Positions 16,371 to 25,016 of a stretch of 64,000 nucleotides of DNA are shown piece after piece. The notes under the pieces are model-generated. The model ran no database searches and was not told the origin of the DNA. It saw only the letters and a list, made by a program, of their open reading frames with translations. Numbering within the stretch: the stretch's first letter is position 1; every line of letters starts with the position of its first letter. Source of the stretch: an uncultured Flavobacteriales bacterium (GTDB lineage Bacteria > Bacteroidota > Bacteroidia > Flavobacteriales_G > Salibacteraceae); the NCBI GenBank assembly GCA_943788145.1, contig CALSPD010000029.1, positions 27,716 through 91,715 on the forward strand, read 5' to 3'. The position numbers were made by a program, and so were the translations under genes.

Positions 16371-18128
16371 CTATATCCGAGCTTGGTAGGTGTAAAGTTG
16401 GTGATATCTACCTTCTTTAGTTATCAATTCATCATGTGTTCCTCGCTCAGCAATTTGCCCATCTTCAACAACCAAAATCTGATTGGCTTGCCTAATGGTG
16501 CTCAGTCGATGCGCTATGACAAATGTTGTTCTCCCTTTCATTAATTTTGATAAGCTATCTTGTATAAATGACTCACTTTCAGTGTCTAAATTAGAAGTAG
16601 CTTCATCTAAGATTAACACCTTTGGATCGGCCAGAATAGCGCGGGCGATTGCAATTCGTTGACGTTGACCGCCAGATAGTTTCACACCGCGTTCGCCAAT
16701 TACCGTATCCAATCCAAGTTCAAATCGATCGCAAAATTCACTTACATAAGCTGCATCCACTGCTTGTTTAAGTTGTTCTTCACTGGCCTGCGGTCTAGGG
16801 AAGAGTATATTCTCACGAATGGTTCCTTCAAAGAGAAAATCGTCTTGAAGCACAACGCCTAGGCGACTTCGAAAACTTCCCAATGTAACTTTGGATAAAT
16901 CTTTACCATCTAGATAAATGGTTCCTGTATTTGGATTTAAAAAAGTGGCTGCAAGGCCTGCTATTGTTGTCTTTCCCGACCCTGACGTTCCCACCAATGC
17001 TGTTACAGATCCAGCTTTTGCTTCAAAGCTGATGTTATGTAACACTTCTTTTTCTTCTTCATATGCGAAACTCACATTATCGAATCTAATGTCACCTTGA
17101 ATTTCGGCCAATGATATTGTGCGAATGGACGAGTCCTCCTCGGGTTCCATATTCATGATTTCCTCGGTTCGATCTAAACCTGCGAAAGCCTCCGTCAACT
17201 GGCTGCCAATGTTGCTCATTTGAACCAAAGGCGCGATCATGAATCCTAGATATAGGGTGAAGGATAAAAAGTCGCCCGTGGTGATTTCTTGTTCAATCAT
17301 CATGCTTCCACCGATTCCCATGATACCAGCAGATGCTAGGCCCAAGAGCAAGGTAGCCAAACTCGTAATTAGGCTGGTTGATGTTAGACTCTTTTTGACA
17401 TTCAAAAACAAACGCTCAACTCCTTCTTCAAAGGTTTTTACTTCTTGAGGTTCAGCATGGAATCCTTTTATGACACGAACGCCATTGAGGGTTTCGACCA
17501 AGCGTCCTGTGACTTCCGCATTTATCTTACCTCTTTCTCTAAAAATAGGTCTGATATAGGCAAAAGCTTTGAGCGAAATGCCTGCAAAAACAACTACAGG
17601 GAGCAGAACAAAGAGTGTCATTTTTGGGCTTATTTGGATCAATAAAAAAAGCGACACAACCGATGTCAGCAGTCCGCCAATAAGTTGAACAAGTCCCGTT
17701 CCGACTATATTTCGTACGCCTTCAACGTCTGTCATGATGCGAGAGACGAGCTCACCACTCTTGTGATTATCAAAGAATCGAATAGGCAATTGCAGGATTT
17801 TCTGCTGGACTTGAGCACGAAGTATAGATATGAGTCGTTGCGCTTCAACACTTAGTATGTTGGTTAATAGAAATGAAGTAACCGATTGAACGAGTAGGGC
17901 GGCACCTACGACCAATAATAGCATTTTGAGCATCTGATAATCCTTGCCAACTATGACATCATCCATCAAGTATTTACTCGCGCCTGGTAAAACCAAACCC
18001 GCCAAGCGACTTATGACGATCAGGACCAGCCCGAATGAAATAACCCTCCTTCTGGGCCAGACAATGGTCTTAAAAACATGCGCGATCGAGATTTTATTCT
18101 TTGGCTTTGATTTGGATTTAGGCTCCAT
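16371..18128 (-). CDS. ABC exporter, MsbA-like (fused TMD and NBD)
   Basis: A 585-residue half-transporter. Six TM helices span about 25-320, with coupling-region motifs HKSGELVSRIMTDVEGVRNI and GRLVETLNGVRVIKGFHAE. The nucleotide-binding domain (about 345-580) has Walker A GTSGSGKTT, Q-loop VLQDDFLFEGTIREN, signature LSGGQRQR, Walker B VLILDEATSNLD and the switch His in VIAHRLST. The protein should work as a homodimer. Lipid A flipping (MsbA) or drug/lipid export are family possibilities; the gene is monocistronic here, so the substrate is not indicated. Confidence 0.9.
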   Translation of the reverse strand: MEPKSKSKPKNKISIAHVFKTIVWPRRRVISFGLVLIVISRLAGLVLPGASKYLMDDVIVGKDYQMLKMLLLVVGAALLVQSVTSFLLTNILSVEAQRLISILRAQVQQKILQLPIRFFDNHKSGELVSRIMTDVEGVRNIVGTGLVQLIGGLLTSVVSLFLLIQISPKMTLFVLLPVVVFAGISLKAFAYIRPIFRERGKINAEVTGRLVETLNGVRVIKGFHAEPQEVKTFEEGVERLFLNVKKSLTSTSLITSLATLLLGLASAGIMGIGGSMMIEQEITTGDFLSFTLYLGFMIAPLVQMSNIGSQLTEAFAGLDRTEEIMNMEPEEDSSIRTISLAEIQGDIRFDNVSFAYEEEKEVLHNISFEAKAGSVTALVGTSGSGKTTIAGLAATFLNPNTGTIYLDGKDLSKVTLGSFRSRLGVVLQDDFLFEGTIRENILFPRPQASEEQLKQAVDAAYVSEFCDRFELGLDTVIGERGVKLSGGQRQRIAIARAILADPKVLILDEATSNLDTESESFIQDSLSKLMKGRTTFVIAHRLSTIRQANQILVVEDGQIAERGTHDELITKEGRYHQLYTYQARI

Positions 18129-18217
18129 TCTTTTGAAATTTATTTAAGACATGCGTGAAGGCAGAAACCATACCTAGAACCAGAACATGACAAATGGGCT
18201 GAAATGAGTTTGGCACC

Positions 18218-20524
18218 TTAAATCGCAATTTTTTGCAATCTAATTTTTACCAATTTACTTGTTGGAGTGTTGGATTTGTCCGCAACGGAATCGATAGGGA
18301 CCAAAACATTTGTTTCAGGAAAGTAGGTGACCGTACATTGACTTGGCACATCATAAGGAATTACTAAAAACCTGGGAGCGATACGTTTTACACCATTATG
18401 CTCGTTTATTAAATCGACTACATCGCCTTTTGATAATCCTTCGTTTTGTATGTCCTGGAGATTCATGAGAATAACTCTGCGTTCGTTAAAAACACCTCGA
18501 TAGCGGTCATTAAGTCCGTAAATGGTCGTATTGAATTGATCATGCGTTCGAACGGTAGTCATAATGAACTCGCCTTTTTCCAGTGCATTATCGGGTACTG
18601 GGTTAACACTGAATTTGGCCCGACCGCCTAAAACGTCAAAGTCACCTTCACGGGCATTATTAGGAAGGTAGAATCCGTTTGGTTCACGAACCCGCTCATT
18701 GTAATGTTCGAAACCGGGGATTACCATCTCAATCTTATCACGAATCGCATCATAATTGTCTTTCAATTTATCCCAATCGATGTTGGGATTAGGATGCAGG
18801 GTTGCTTTGGCGATTCCTGCGATAATAGCTGGTTCGCTCATGAGGGTTCTTGCTAAGGGTTTCAACCGTCCTTCGCTTGTATGAACGATTCCCATAGAGT
18901 TCTCAACCGTTACAAACTGTTTTCCTGATTTTTGAATATCGATATCTGAACGCCCCAGACTGGGGAGGATAATCGCCCGCTTTCCCGTTACTAAATGCGA
19001 TCGATTCAATTTGGTGCTCACATGAACTGTGAGGCTGCAATTCCTTAGCGCCTGAGCCGTGAATGTGGTGTCAGGTGTAGCGGAAAGGAAATTACCGCCC
19101 ATTCCAATAAATACTTTGCCTTTTTCCTCGTGCATTTTCTTGATGCAATCTACTACATCGAGCCCATGATTCCTTGGTGCTTTGAAGTCAAAAACTTCTT
19201 CTAGTTTATCAAGAAAGGCTGCTTTTGGCTTCTCCCATATACCCATTGTTCGATCGCCCTGAACATTGCTGTGGCCGCGCACTGGGCAGGTTCCAGCACC
19301 AGGTTTGCCGATGCTTCCTTTAGCTAAAAGGAGATTTACAACTTCTTGGATGTTGCCAACGCCATTTTTATGTTGGGTTAAGCCCATGGCCCAACATGCG
19401 ATAATTTTTGAAGTTGACGCCAGCATTTCAGCCGCTTCATGGATTTGATCGGTCGAGATACCACAAGCCTTGCTAAGTTTAGCTAGGTCGTATGCTTCGA
19501 TTGACGAAATAAACGCTTCAAAGCCCTCGGTTTTTGTATGAATGAAATCAGCGTCAAATACCTTACCTGGATTTTCCCTTTCCTTTGCGCAGAGTAGCTT
19601 TAATATCGCTTTCAATAGTGCTACGTCTCCATTAATTTTTACTTGGAGGAAAAGATCCGTTAGGGCAGTTCCTTCGCCCAAAACATCACCTATACTTTGC
19701 GGGTCTTTGAAGCGAATCAACCCGGTTTCGGGAAGGGGATTGATGGTTATGATTTTAGCTCCATTTTGTTTGGCTTTTTTCAGTGCATTGAGCATTCGAG
19801 GATGATTTGTGCCTGGGTTTTGACCGATCACTAGGATGACTTCGGCCTCATCAAAATCCTCTAAAGTCACGGAACCTTTTCCTATCCCAACGGTCTCGCT
19901 AAGCGCGACTCCACTGCTTTCGTGGCACATATTGCTGCAATCAGGTAAATTGTTCGTACCAAACATTCGTACAAATAACTGATACATGAAGGCAGCTTCA
20001 TTGCTCGTGCGCCCAGAGGTGTAGAATATGGCATCGTCCGGACAGGGGAGTTGATTAAGCTCTTTGCCTATGATTTTAAATGCTTCTTCCCATGAGATAG
20101 GGCTGTAGTGTTCAGCGCCCTCTTCAAGTAACATGGGTTCGATAATTCGACCGCGCTTTCCGATCCAAAAGTCACTTTGAGCCGCTAATTGAGATAGACT
20201 ATTTTTTTGAAAGAAATCTGGATCAAGGCGTTTTGTAGTAGCTTCTTCAGCAATTGCCTTTGCGCCATTCTCACAGTATTCGCCCAACTTTGATCGGTGA
20301 TCTGAAGGGTCTGGCCATGCACAACCAGGACAGTCGATTCCTCCCTTTTGATTCAGTTCAAACATGACTTTTGTTGCGCGCACAGGATCCATTTCATCCA
20401 TAAGGTGGCGAACCGCACTGAAAACAGCTGGAAGCCCAGCTGCCGTGTGTTTTGGACTCGTTAACTTTACCCCAGTAAAAGATTCTGGGGTCAACTCATT
20501 ATGATTTTCCTTCCTTTTGGTCAT
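18218..20524 (-). CDS. FdhF/YdeP family molybdopterin oxidoreductase
   Basis: A 768-residue enzyme of the YdeP branch of the formate dehydrogenase/DMSO reductase superfamily. The N-terminus has DCPGCAWPDP with C65 and C68, plus C84, rather than the full four-cysteine Fe-S motif of classical FdhF. C200 in DCSNMCHESSG is the likely molybdenum ligand. Pterin-binding blocks such as VIGQNPGTNHPRML, GHSNVQGDRTMG and GMGGNFLSATPDT follow, and the C-terminal dinucleotide-binding domain contains RTHDQFNT. Substrates of this branch are not well established; formate is possible. The gene follows a 123-residue unknown by 1 nt and fdhD upstream, an operon consistent with sulfuration of its Mo cofactor. 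Confidence 0.88.
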   Translation of the reverse strand: MTKRKENHNELTPESFTGVKLTSPKHTAAGLPAVFSAVRHLMDEMDPVRATKVMFELNQKGGIDCPGCAWPDPSDHRSKLGEYCENGAKAIAEEATTKRLDPDFFQKNSLSQLAAQSDFWIGKRGRIIEPMLLEEGAEHYSPISWEEAFKIIGKELNQLPCPDDAIFYTSGRTSNEAAFMYQLFVRMFGTNNLPDCSNMCHESSGVALSETVGIGKGSVTLEDFDEAEVILVIGQNPGTNHPRMLNALKKAKQNGAKIITINPLPETGLIRFKDPQSIGDVLGEGTALTDLFLQVKINGDVALLKAILKLLCAKERENPGKVFDADFIHTKTEGFEAFISSIEAYDLAKLSKACGISTDQIHEAAEMLASTSKIIACWAMGLTQHKNGVGNIQEVVNLLLAKGSIGKPGAGTCPVRGHSNVQGDRTMGIWEKPKAAFLDKLEEVFDFKAPRNHGLDVVDCIKKMHEEKGKVFIGMGGNFLSATPDTTFTAQALRNCSLTVHVSTKLNRSHLVTGKRAIILPSLGRSDIDIQKSGKQFVTVENSMGIVHTSEGRLKPLARTLMSEPAIIAGIAKATLHPNPNIDWDKLKDNYDAIRDKIEMVIPGFEHYNERVREPNGFYLPNNAREGDFDVLGGRAKFSVNPVPDNALEKGEFIMTTVRTHDQFNTTIYGLNDRYRGVFNERRVILMNLQDIQNEGLSKGDVVDLINEHNGVKRIAPRFLVIPYDVPSQCTVTYFPETNVLVPIDSVADKSNTPTSKLVKIRLQKIAI

Positions 20525-20525
20525 A

Positions 20526-20897
20526 CTAACAATTGCTTAGCGGGTTAGGAAAATTGTCCGATTCATCTTCGTCCTCTCGCGCAGTTAAACAGGCAAAATC
20601 TTTCTCTATCAGCAATTTCAACGTTTGACCGTGCTCCAGGTTAAATTCGCTTGAAACCCCGACTTCAGAAGGGGATAACCATTTTTTACCTGTCGAAAAA
20701 GGAACACTAACCTTTATCACATCGGCCGTATAATCAATATCGAAGGTTTCGGTCTTATTCCATATTAAGAAATACTTCAAGGAATTGCCATTCGGAAAAG
20801 AAATGCTCGATTCTACGACTCCAACTTCTTGAAATTTATTGACTTCTGATTGGGTTAGTCGGAGTCGAAGAGAATTATCTTTTATTCGAATTTTCAT
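20526..20897 (-). CDS. Conserved unknown between fdhD and the FdhF-like gene (DUF7009-like)
   Basis: A 123-residue soluble protein with the start MKIRIKDNSLRLRLTQSEVNKF, alternating strands rich in aromatic residues, a KWLSPSEVG turn and a conserved-looking C-terminal ALTAR-like stretch, KDFACLTAREDEDES. I associate this pattern with the DUF7009 family, with moderate certainty. Its start overlaps the fdhD stop (20894-20897) and its stop lies 1 nt from the oxidoreductase start. The strict linkage suggests an accessory role in maturation of that oxidoreductase; this is inference only. Confidence 0.7.
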   Translation of the reverse strand: MKIRIKDNSLRLRLTQSEVNKFQEVGVVESSISFPNGNSLKYFLIWNKTETFDIDYTADVIKVSVPFSTGKKWLSPSEVGVSSEFNLEHGQTLKLLIEKDFACLTAREDEDESDNFPNPLSNC

Positions 20898-21733
20898 AAA
20901 ATGCGTTCGCTGTGTGTGTAGACATTAAAAGATTGAGCTTTTGTAAAGCCAATCAAAGTTATTCCAAATTTACTCGCAGTCTCAATAGCTAAGCTGGAAG
21001 GCGCGCCCACAGAAACCACAAATGGAATTGTTGCTGCAATTGATTTTTGAATCAGTTCGAAACAACTGCGTCCGCTTAACATGACGATATGGTCTTGGAG
21101 CGGGATGATTTTTTTGAAAAAAGCAGCACCAATAACTTTGTCCAAGGCATTATGCCTTCCGATGTCTTCTCGGAGGAAAATTAAGTCGCCCTTTTTGTTG
21201 AAAATAGCCGCTGCGTGTAATCCTCCGGTATGTTCAAAGACTCCTTGGGCTTCACGCATTTTAGCATTCAAGCTTGAAATGATGGCAGAATCTACTTTGA
21301 CCTCAGAATGAACGGGAGTAAAACACATCTGCTCTAAACTTTCAATGCTGGCCTTACCGCAGATTCCACAACTACTATTCGTGTAAAAATGCCGTTGAAA
21401 GCGCCCCCAATCAAGGCTGATTTCAGGCTTAATTTCTGCTCGGACTATATTTTCACTTCGCTCCCCTTTTTTATCGGTGCAGTGCTCCAAGTGAAAAATA
21501 TCGTCCATGTTCTGAATGATACCTTCTGTAAACAAAAAGCCAAGAACCAGCTCCAAGTCATGACCCGGAGTGCGCATTGTGATGGACAAACTGCGTTGCT
21601 CTCTTTGCTTCTCAGGTCCAAATCCAAGACGAATTTCCAGCGGCTCTTCAACTGTAACGACATCGATTACTTCAACACATCCCTTATCACCAAAGCGTTT
21701 TATTGAGACTGGAATTGCTGAAGCTTTTGTCAT
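20894..21733 (-). CDS. fdhD: Formate dehydrogenase accessory sulfurtransferase FdhD
   Basis: A 279-residue protein. It contains EPLEIRLGF, RTPGHDLELVLGFLFTEGII, the sulfur-carrying cysteine pair in SSCGICGKAS (about 160-169), GGLHAAAIF, REDIGRHNALDKVIGA and SGRSCFELIQKS, all family blocks in order. FdhD passes sulfur from a cysteine desulfurase to the molybdenum cofactor of formate dehydrogenase-type enzymes. It is first in an operon with a small conserved gene and the FdhF/YdeP oxidoreductase. A MobA fusion gene lies just upstream on the same strand. Confidence 0.93.
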   Translation of the reverse strand: MTKASAIPVSIKRFGDKGCVEVIDVVTVEEPLEIRLGFGPEKQREQRSLSITMRTPGHDLELVLGFLFTEGIIQNMDDIFHLEHCTDKKGERSENIVRAEIKPEISLDWGRFQRHFYTNSSCGICGKASIESLEQMCFTPVHSEVKVDSAIISSLNAKMREAQGVFEHTGGLHAAAIFNKKGDLIFLREDIGRHNALDKVIGAAFFKKIIPLQDHIVMLSGRSCFELIQKSIAATIPFVVSVGAPSSLAIETASKFGITLIGFTKAQSFNVYTHSERIL

Positions 21734-21775
21734 CGCACAAATGTGTTGAATTCAAACAGAACTTAACTTCGCATC

Positions 21776-21886
21776 ATGAATTTATTAAAAGAGCTCTGGG
21801 GAAAGTATGGTGGTTTCTTCCTTGATATTTGGCAGTACCTGCTCATCATTGTCATTGTTTTCATTGGCCTTTTAATCGTTCTTTAA
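21776..21886 (+). CDS. Possible 36-residue single-TM small protein
   Basis: An ATG opens 36 codons on the strand opposite to its neighbours. The product has an amphipathic N-terminus, MNLLKELWGKYGGFF, and a strongly hydrophobic helix, YLLIIVIVFIGLLIVL, then stops. It starts 42 nt beyond the divergent fdhD start. Its last 26 nt overlap the 3' end of the mobA fusion gene on the other strand. The layout resembles DUF5989-like mini-membrane proteins. No obvious Shine-Dalgarno is seen, but these are often weak in Bacteroidota. It could also be a chance frame. Confidence 0.4.
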   Translation: MNLLKELWGKYGGFFLDIWQYLLIIVIVFIGLLIVL

Positions 21887-22931
21887 TCGATGCGAAATCG
21901 GCTGCTGTATTAACATTCACGAATACTTCATCGTCAAATTCAACAACATTCACATTTTCTCGATTCAATAGTTTTGTTAGAGAATATGACCCACTTTCTA
22001 TTGCGAGGTTTATTTCAGATAGTGCCGATCGATTCCAAATAGAAAGTAAGGGTTCGATTTGTTTTTTTGATTTCGACTTTGCACAAGTTGCTATTCCGTT
22101 TTTATCATGTTCGCGAATTAACCGGTCGATGACAGCGATATTAATCAGAGGCATATCGCAGGCCAGAAAAACTATCGAATCAGACCCAAATTCGCTAAAA
22201 GCGCTCGCAATTCCGCCAATCGGACCAATTTCTTCAAAGTGGTCAACAATATAGGACTCGTTCAAAAACTCCGCAGTTTGATGGGGATTAATCGAAAAGT
22301 GAATGTTTGAAAACCAAGGAGTCATTCGATTTTTCAGAGCCATCCAGGCCTTCCCTTTTCCATAGTTTAACGAATGCTTGTCTTGCCCCATGCGCTTGCT
22401 TTGGCCACCTGTCATAATAACGAGCGGAGGTCGATCTGTTTCGAATATGCTTTGGTCGATAGTCACCGGTCGATTTAGTTGATATTTCAGCTTAACTTCT
22501 TCCAATAGAAAATCTCGGACGACTAGGATTAAAACATGTGTTTTTGATTGATGTAAGTTCGTTAGAATTCGCTCAATCGAAGACGAAAGGCCTTGATCTC
22601 TTAGTTCTAGTTTACCTATTTCATCGATGATGAAAACATCTGCTTCTTTATCGCCAGCTTTAGAAATGATTTCATCGGCTCGATTGAAGGCAATTTGAGA
22701 AAACTTATATTTCCCAATCTCCACCGTATCAGCGGGTGAGAGTGGATTTGATTTAAAGGATTCGAAAGTCGGTAGCTCAATAAACACCTTTTCTGCGTAG
22801 ATACTCGGGTTTATTATCCCTGCACAACGAAGTCTGCTTGAATTTAGCTTACACCAATTCAATAATGCTGTTGACTTTCCAGTATGAATCGGCCCTGATA
22901 GAATTAAAATTTCAGGATTCATATAGTCCAT
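21861..22931 (-). CDS. NTPase-MobA fusion: THEP1-like P-loop domain plus molybdenum cofactor guanylyltransferase
   Basis: A 356-residue two-domain protein. The N-terminal domain (about 4-165) has Walker A SGPIHTGKST and Walker B VFIIDEIGKLEL, the THEP1 nucleoside-triphosphatase pattern. The C-terminal domain (about 168-356) is MobA: MTGGQSKRMGQDK for GTP binding, EIGPIGGIASAF, LACDMPLI with the Mg-binding Asp, and a final NVNTAADF. MobA makes the bis-MGD cofactor required by FdhF-type enzymes, whose gene and fdhD lie downstream. The start could be ATG 22931 or 22922; both fall inside the last codons of the upstream membrane gene. Confidence 0.85.
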   Translation of the reverse strand: MDYMNPEILILSGPIHTGKSTALLNWCKLNSSRLRCAGIINPSIYAEKVFIELPTFESFKSNPLSPADTVEIGKYKFSQIAFNRADEIISKAGDKEADVFIIDEIGKLELRDQGLSSSIERILTNLHQSKTHVLILVVRDFLLEEVKLKYQLNRPVTIDQSIFETDRPPLVIMTGGQSKRMGQDKHSLNYGKGKAWMALKNRMTPWFSNIHFSINPHQTAEFLNESYIVDHFEEIGPIGGIASAFSEFGSDSIVFLACDMPLINIAVIDRLIREHDKNGIATCAKSKSKKQIEPLLSIWNRSALSEINLAIESGSYSLTKLLNRENVNVVEFDDEVFVNVNTAADFASIKERLKGQ

Positions 22932-23934
22932 ATGAAATAAGAAGTAGGAGGAAATTATTAATTCGAAAACCCTTCATTGAAGATGATGTTTTCCATGCGC
23001 TTTTTGCAAAATGCGCCAACTTAGGAATGTTTTGCTTTATCATCTCAAGTTGTGTCAAGTCGATTTTATTTTTTTTCACAACCGTTGCAACAAACCAGTG
23101 AAACAGGGGTTGAAGAATAAAAACCCAGCTCGCAACGATGGTGATGGTTCGAATCAACTGATTGATGGAAGCTTCCTCTGAAATGAATGCATATTCGAGA
23201 ATAAAAGCCACGATTAGTAAGAGTATATAAATCGCGATTAGATGCCAGGCCTTTTTCTTAGTTTCATGCTTGTCGCCATGTTCAATTTGAATGTTACCAA
23301 TGATCTCCTGAATCTCGATGGATCGATTTTGCAAGTTTTTTGGAAAGTTACCTGCAATAATGCCGATAATTATTCCTCCGATTGCGTACACACAAACAAA
23401 GCCGATCGCAATTGCCATTGCCGATGAAAAGGAGGGAAGCCAGTTTAAATTCATGAGCTTTTCGGCTGTTGAAACAACAAATTCGTCAATGGCTTGAAAA
23501 AATGATGTACCAAAAACAATGACCAGCACTAGGATTTTTTGCACTGCAGATGAAACCGTAGCAATTAATCCCGTGAAGAGGGAAGCAATTTTATGATTGG
23601 GAATCACACCAAAGAAAAGGCTGCCCAATAAGGCTTGAACGGAAACCGCGACATACGCACCAATTGGTGAATGTGGGCTAACAAGCGCCTTAATCAGTAA
23701 CACGAAAACCGCAGATTTTAAAATTGTTTGAGCGACAGATCCAGCTGTTTTCAAATAATTACCTTGACTTAAAGCTCGAGCTTGGAACGCGATTAATGCT
23801 ATAAAAACTATAGACAAACCGCCAACAACGAGTCCAGTAAATGGTGAGTGTAGGGCATGTAAAATGCCTCCCAAACCAGATTCAGATATTGCCCAAAGCA
23901 TAGTAATCCGTTCGATACTCAAATTTTGCTTCAT
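22912..23934 (-). CDS. Uncharacterised multi-pass membrane protein coupled to the NTPase-MobA fusion
   Basis: About 340 residues from ATG 23934. An upstream ATG at 23976 would share its bases with the divergent gene's start and is less likely. There are roughly eight hydrophobic segments. The first half carries polar-in-membrane motifs, GLGGILHALHSPFTGLVVGG and KALVSPHSPIGAYVAV, that recall substrate-binding membrane components, and an acidic loop separates a second two- to three-helix half. It overlaps the NTPase-MobA gene by 20 nt, so the two are translationally linked. A role in uptake or sensing powered by the P-loop domain is a guess. Confidence 0.6.
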   Translation of the reverse strand: MKQNLSIERITMLWAISESGLGGILHALHSPFTGLVVGGLSIVFIALIAFQARALSQGNYLKTAGSVAQTILKSAVFVLLIKALVSPHSPIGAYVAVSVQALLGSLFFGVIPNHKIASLFTGLIATVSSAVQKILVLVIVFGTSFFQAIDEFVVSTAEKLMNLNWLPSFSSAMAIAIGFVCVYAIGGIIIGIIAGNFPKNLQNRSIEIQEIIGNIQIEHGDKHETKKKAWHLIAIYILLLIVAFILEYAFISEEASINQLIRTITIVASWVFILQPLFHWFVATVVKKNKIDLTQLEMIKQNIPKLAHFAKSAWKTSSSMKGFRINNFLLLLISYGLYES

Positions 23935-23975
23935 AGCTGAGCCAAAGTAAATGCTTATAGCTTCATTTTTGCGCA

Positions 23976-24428
23976 ATGACGCAGAACACGAAAGTCGAAT
24001 TACACGAAAAGATGGTTTCGAGACTTAAGAGCCGGATCGAGCAATTGCTATTCGATTTAGAAGAAAAGAGGCAGGATATAAATGATCAGAGCAAAAACTC
24101 AGCGGGTGATAAGCATGAAGTTGGCAGAGCCATGGCTTATATAGAAATTGAAAAACTAACCCAACAACTGGAACTCAATAAAAAAATGCTTTTTGAGCTA
24201 GGTGAAGTCGATCAAAAAGCCTCTGCTCTAATTGCAAAAGGCAGTTTAATCGAAACGAATAGAGGTCGGTTCTTTGCTTCAATTGCTTATGGTAAGATTG
24301 AGCATCAGGGCGATACTTATTTCGCAGCGTCAACATCCAGTCCGCTCATCTCAAGTATGCTGGGCAAGCGAGTAGGAGACCTGGTAAGTTTTAATGGAGT
24401 TGACTATAAAATTGAGGCCATCTGGTAA
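23976..24428 (+). CDS. GreA/GreB-like transcription elongation factor family protein
   Basis: A 150-residue protein. An N-terminal coiled coil (about 8-75; many heptad leucines and charged residues) is followed by an FKBP-like C-terminal domain (about 83-150) with GSLIETNRGRFFASI, SPLISSMLGKRVGD and DYKIEAIW, as in GreA/GreB. It is shorter at the coiled-coil tip than canonical GreA, and the tip acidic pair is not clear, so RNA polymerase secondary-channel binding without transcript cleavage is possible. Similar Bacteroidota proteins are often mislabelled as 3-oxoacyl-ACP synthase; nothing here supports that. Confidence 0.7.
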   Translation: MTQNTKVELHEKMVSRLKSRIEQLLFDLEEKRQDINDQSKNSAGDKHEVGRAMAYIEIEKLTQQLELNKKMLFELGEVDQKASALIAKGSLIETNRGRFFASIAYGKIEHQGDTYFAASTSSPLISSMLGKRVGDLVSFNGVDYKIEAIW

Positions 24429-24872
24429 TCAATGCACAGAATCGAGTTGAATATCAAAGATCAGCACTGAATTGGCCGGAATGTCACCAGCTTTTTGACT
24501 GCCATAACCAAGTTCCGAAGGAATAAGAAGCTTTCCGCTGCCGCCTTCTGAAAAATAGGGAAGACCAATCTGCCAGCCTTGGATCACTGCATTTAATGGA
24601 AATGTAACTGGACTACCGTCCGTCTGATCAAAAACCTTGTCATTGCTGAGATAGCCCTTGTATTGAACAGTTACTTCACTGTCTAAGGTCGGGAAAACAC
24701 CATTTCCTTCTTCTTCAACAACGATATAAAGGCCGTTTTCCTTTTCCTGAGCATCTAATTGATAGCTCGCTATATAATCCGTAATTATTTGAGCATCAAG
24801 CTCTGATTGATCCTTTTTACAGGATGAAAAAAGCGTAAACAAAAAAAAGGAGGAGAGCATTAAGGTGCGCAT
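24429..24872 (-). CDS. FKBP-type peptidyl-prolyl isomerase lipoprotein
   Basis: About 147 residues. The signal peptide MRTLMLSSFFLFTLFSSC ends in a lipobox with C18, followed by KKDQSE. The FKBP domain (about 45-147) has VTVQYKGYLSNDKVFDQT, PVTFPLNAVIQGWQIGLPYFSEGG and LLIPSELGYGSQKAGDIPANSVLIFDIQL, with the aromatic active-site residues preserved. It should be exported and lipid-anchored, and assist folding of envelope proteins. A preceding ATG (24875) is directly adjacent. The stop lies back to back with that of the convergent GreA-like gene. Confidence 0.88.
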   Translation of the reverse strand: MRTLMLSSFFLFTLFSSCKKDQSELDAQIITDYIASYQLDAQEKENGLYIVVEEEGNGVFPTLDSEVTVQYKGYLSNDKVFDQTDGSPVTFPLNAVIQGWQIGLPYFSEGGSGKLLIPSELGYGSQKAGDIPANSVLIFDIQLDSVH

Positions 24873-24962
24873 CATTTACTATTTAACGCGAAGGTGGGGA
24901 AAAAGTCATTGTCCATCGAGAAAATCAGGCTGTTCAAATGGAAACTTTCTAATTAGCTCCAT

Positions 24963-24995
24963 TGTGTGATTTGCAAGTTATTAACGATACCTTCG
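24963..24995 (+). promoter_or_regulatory. Weak candidate promoter of typA
   Basis: TTG (24963-24965) and TACCTTCG (24988-24995, one mismatch to TAnnTTTG) are separated by 22 nt, about 22 nt ahead of the GTG start. Confidence 0.3.
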
Positions 24996-25016
24996 CGGCC
25001 GCAAAAATAAGGCCCA

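Noticed and set aside
23976..24428. Assignment as 3-oxoacyl-ACP synthase, a label often attached to relatives
   Set aside because: The protein is 150 residues with a coiled coil and a GreA-like C-terminus; no thiolase-fold or catalytic Cys-His-Asn residues exist.
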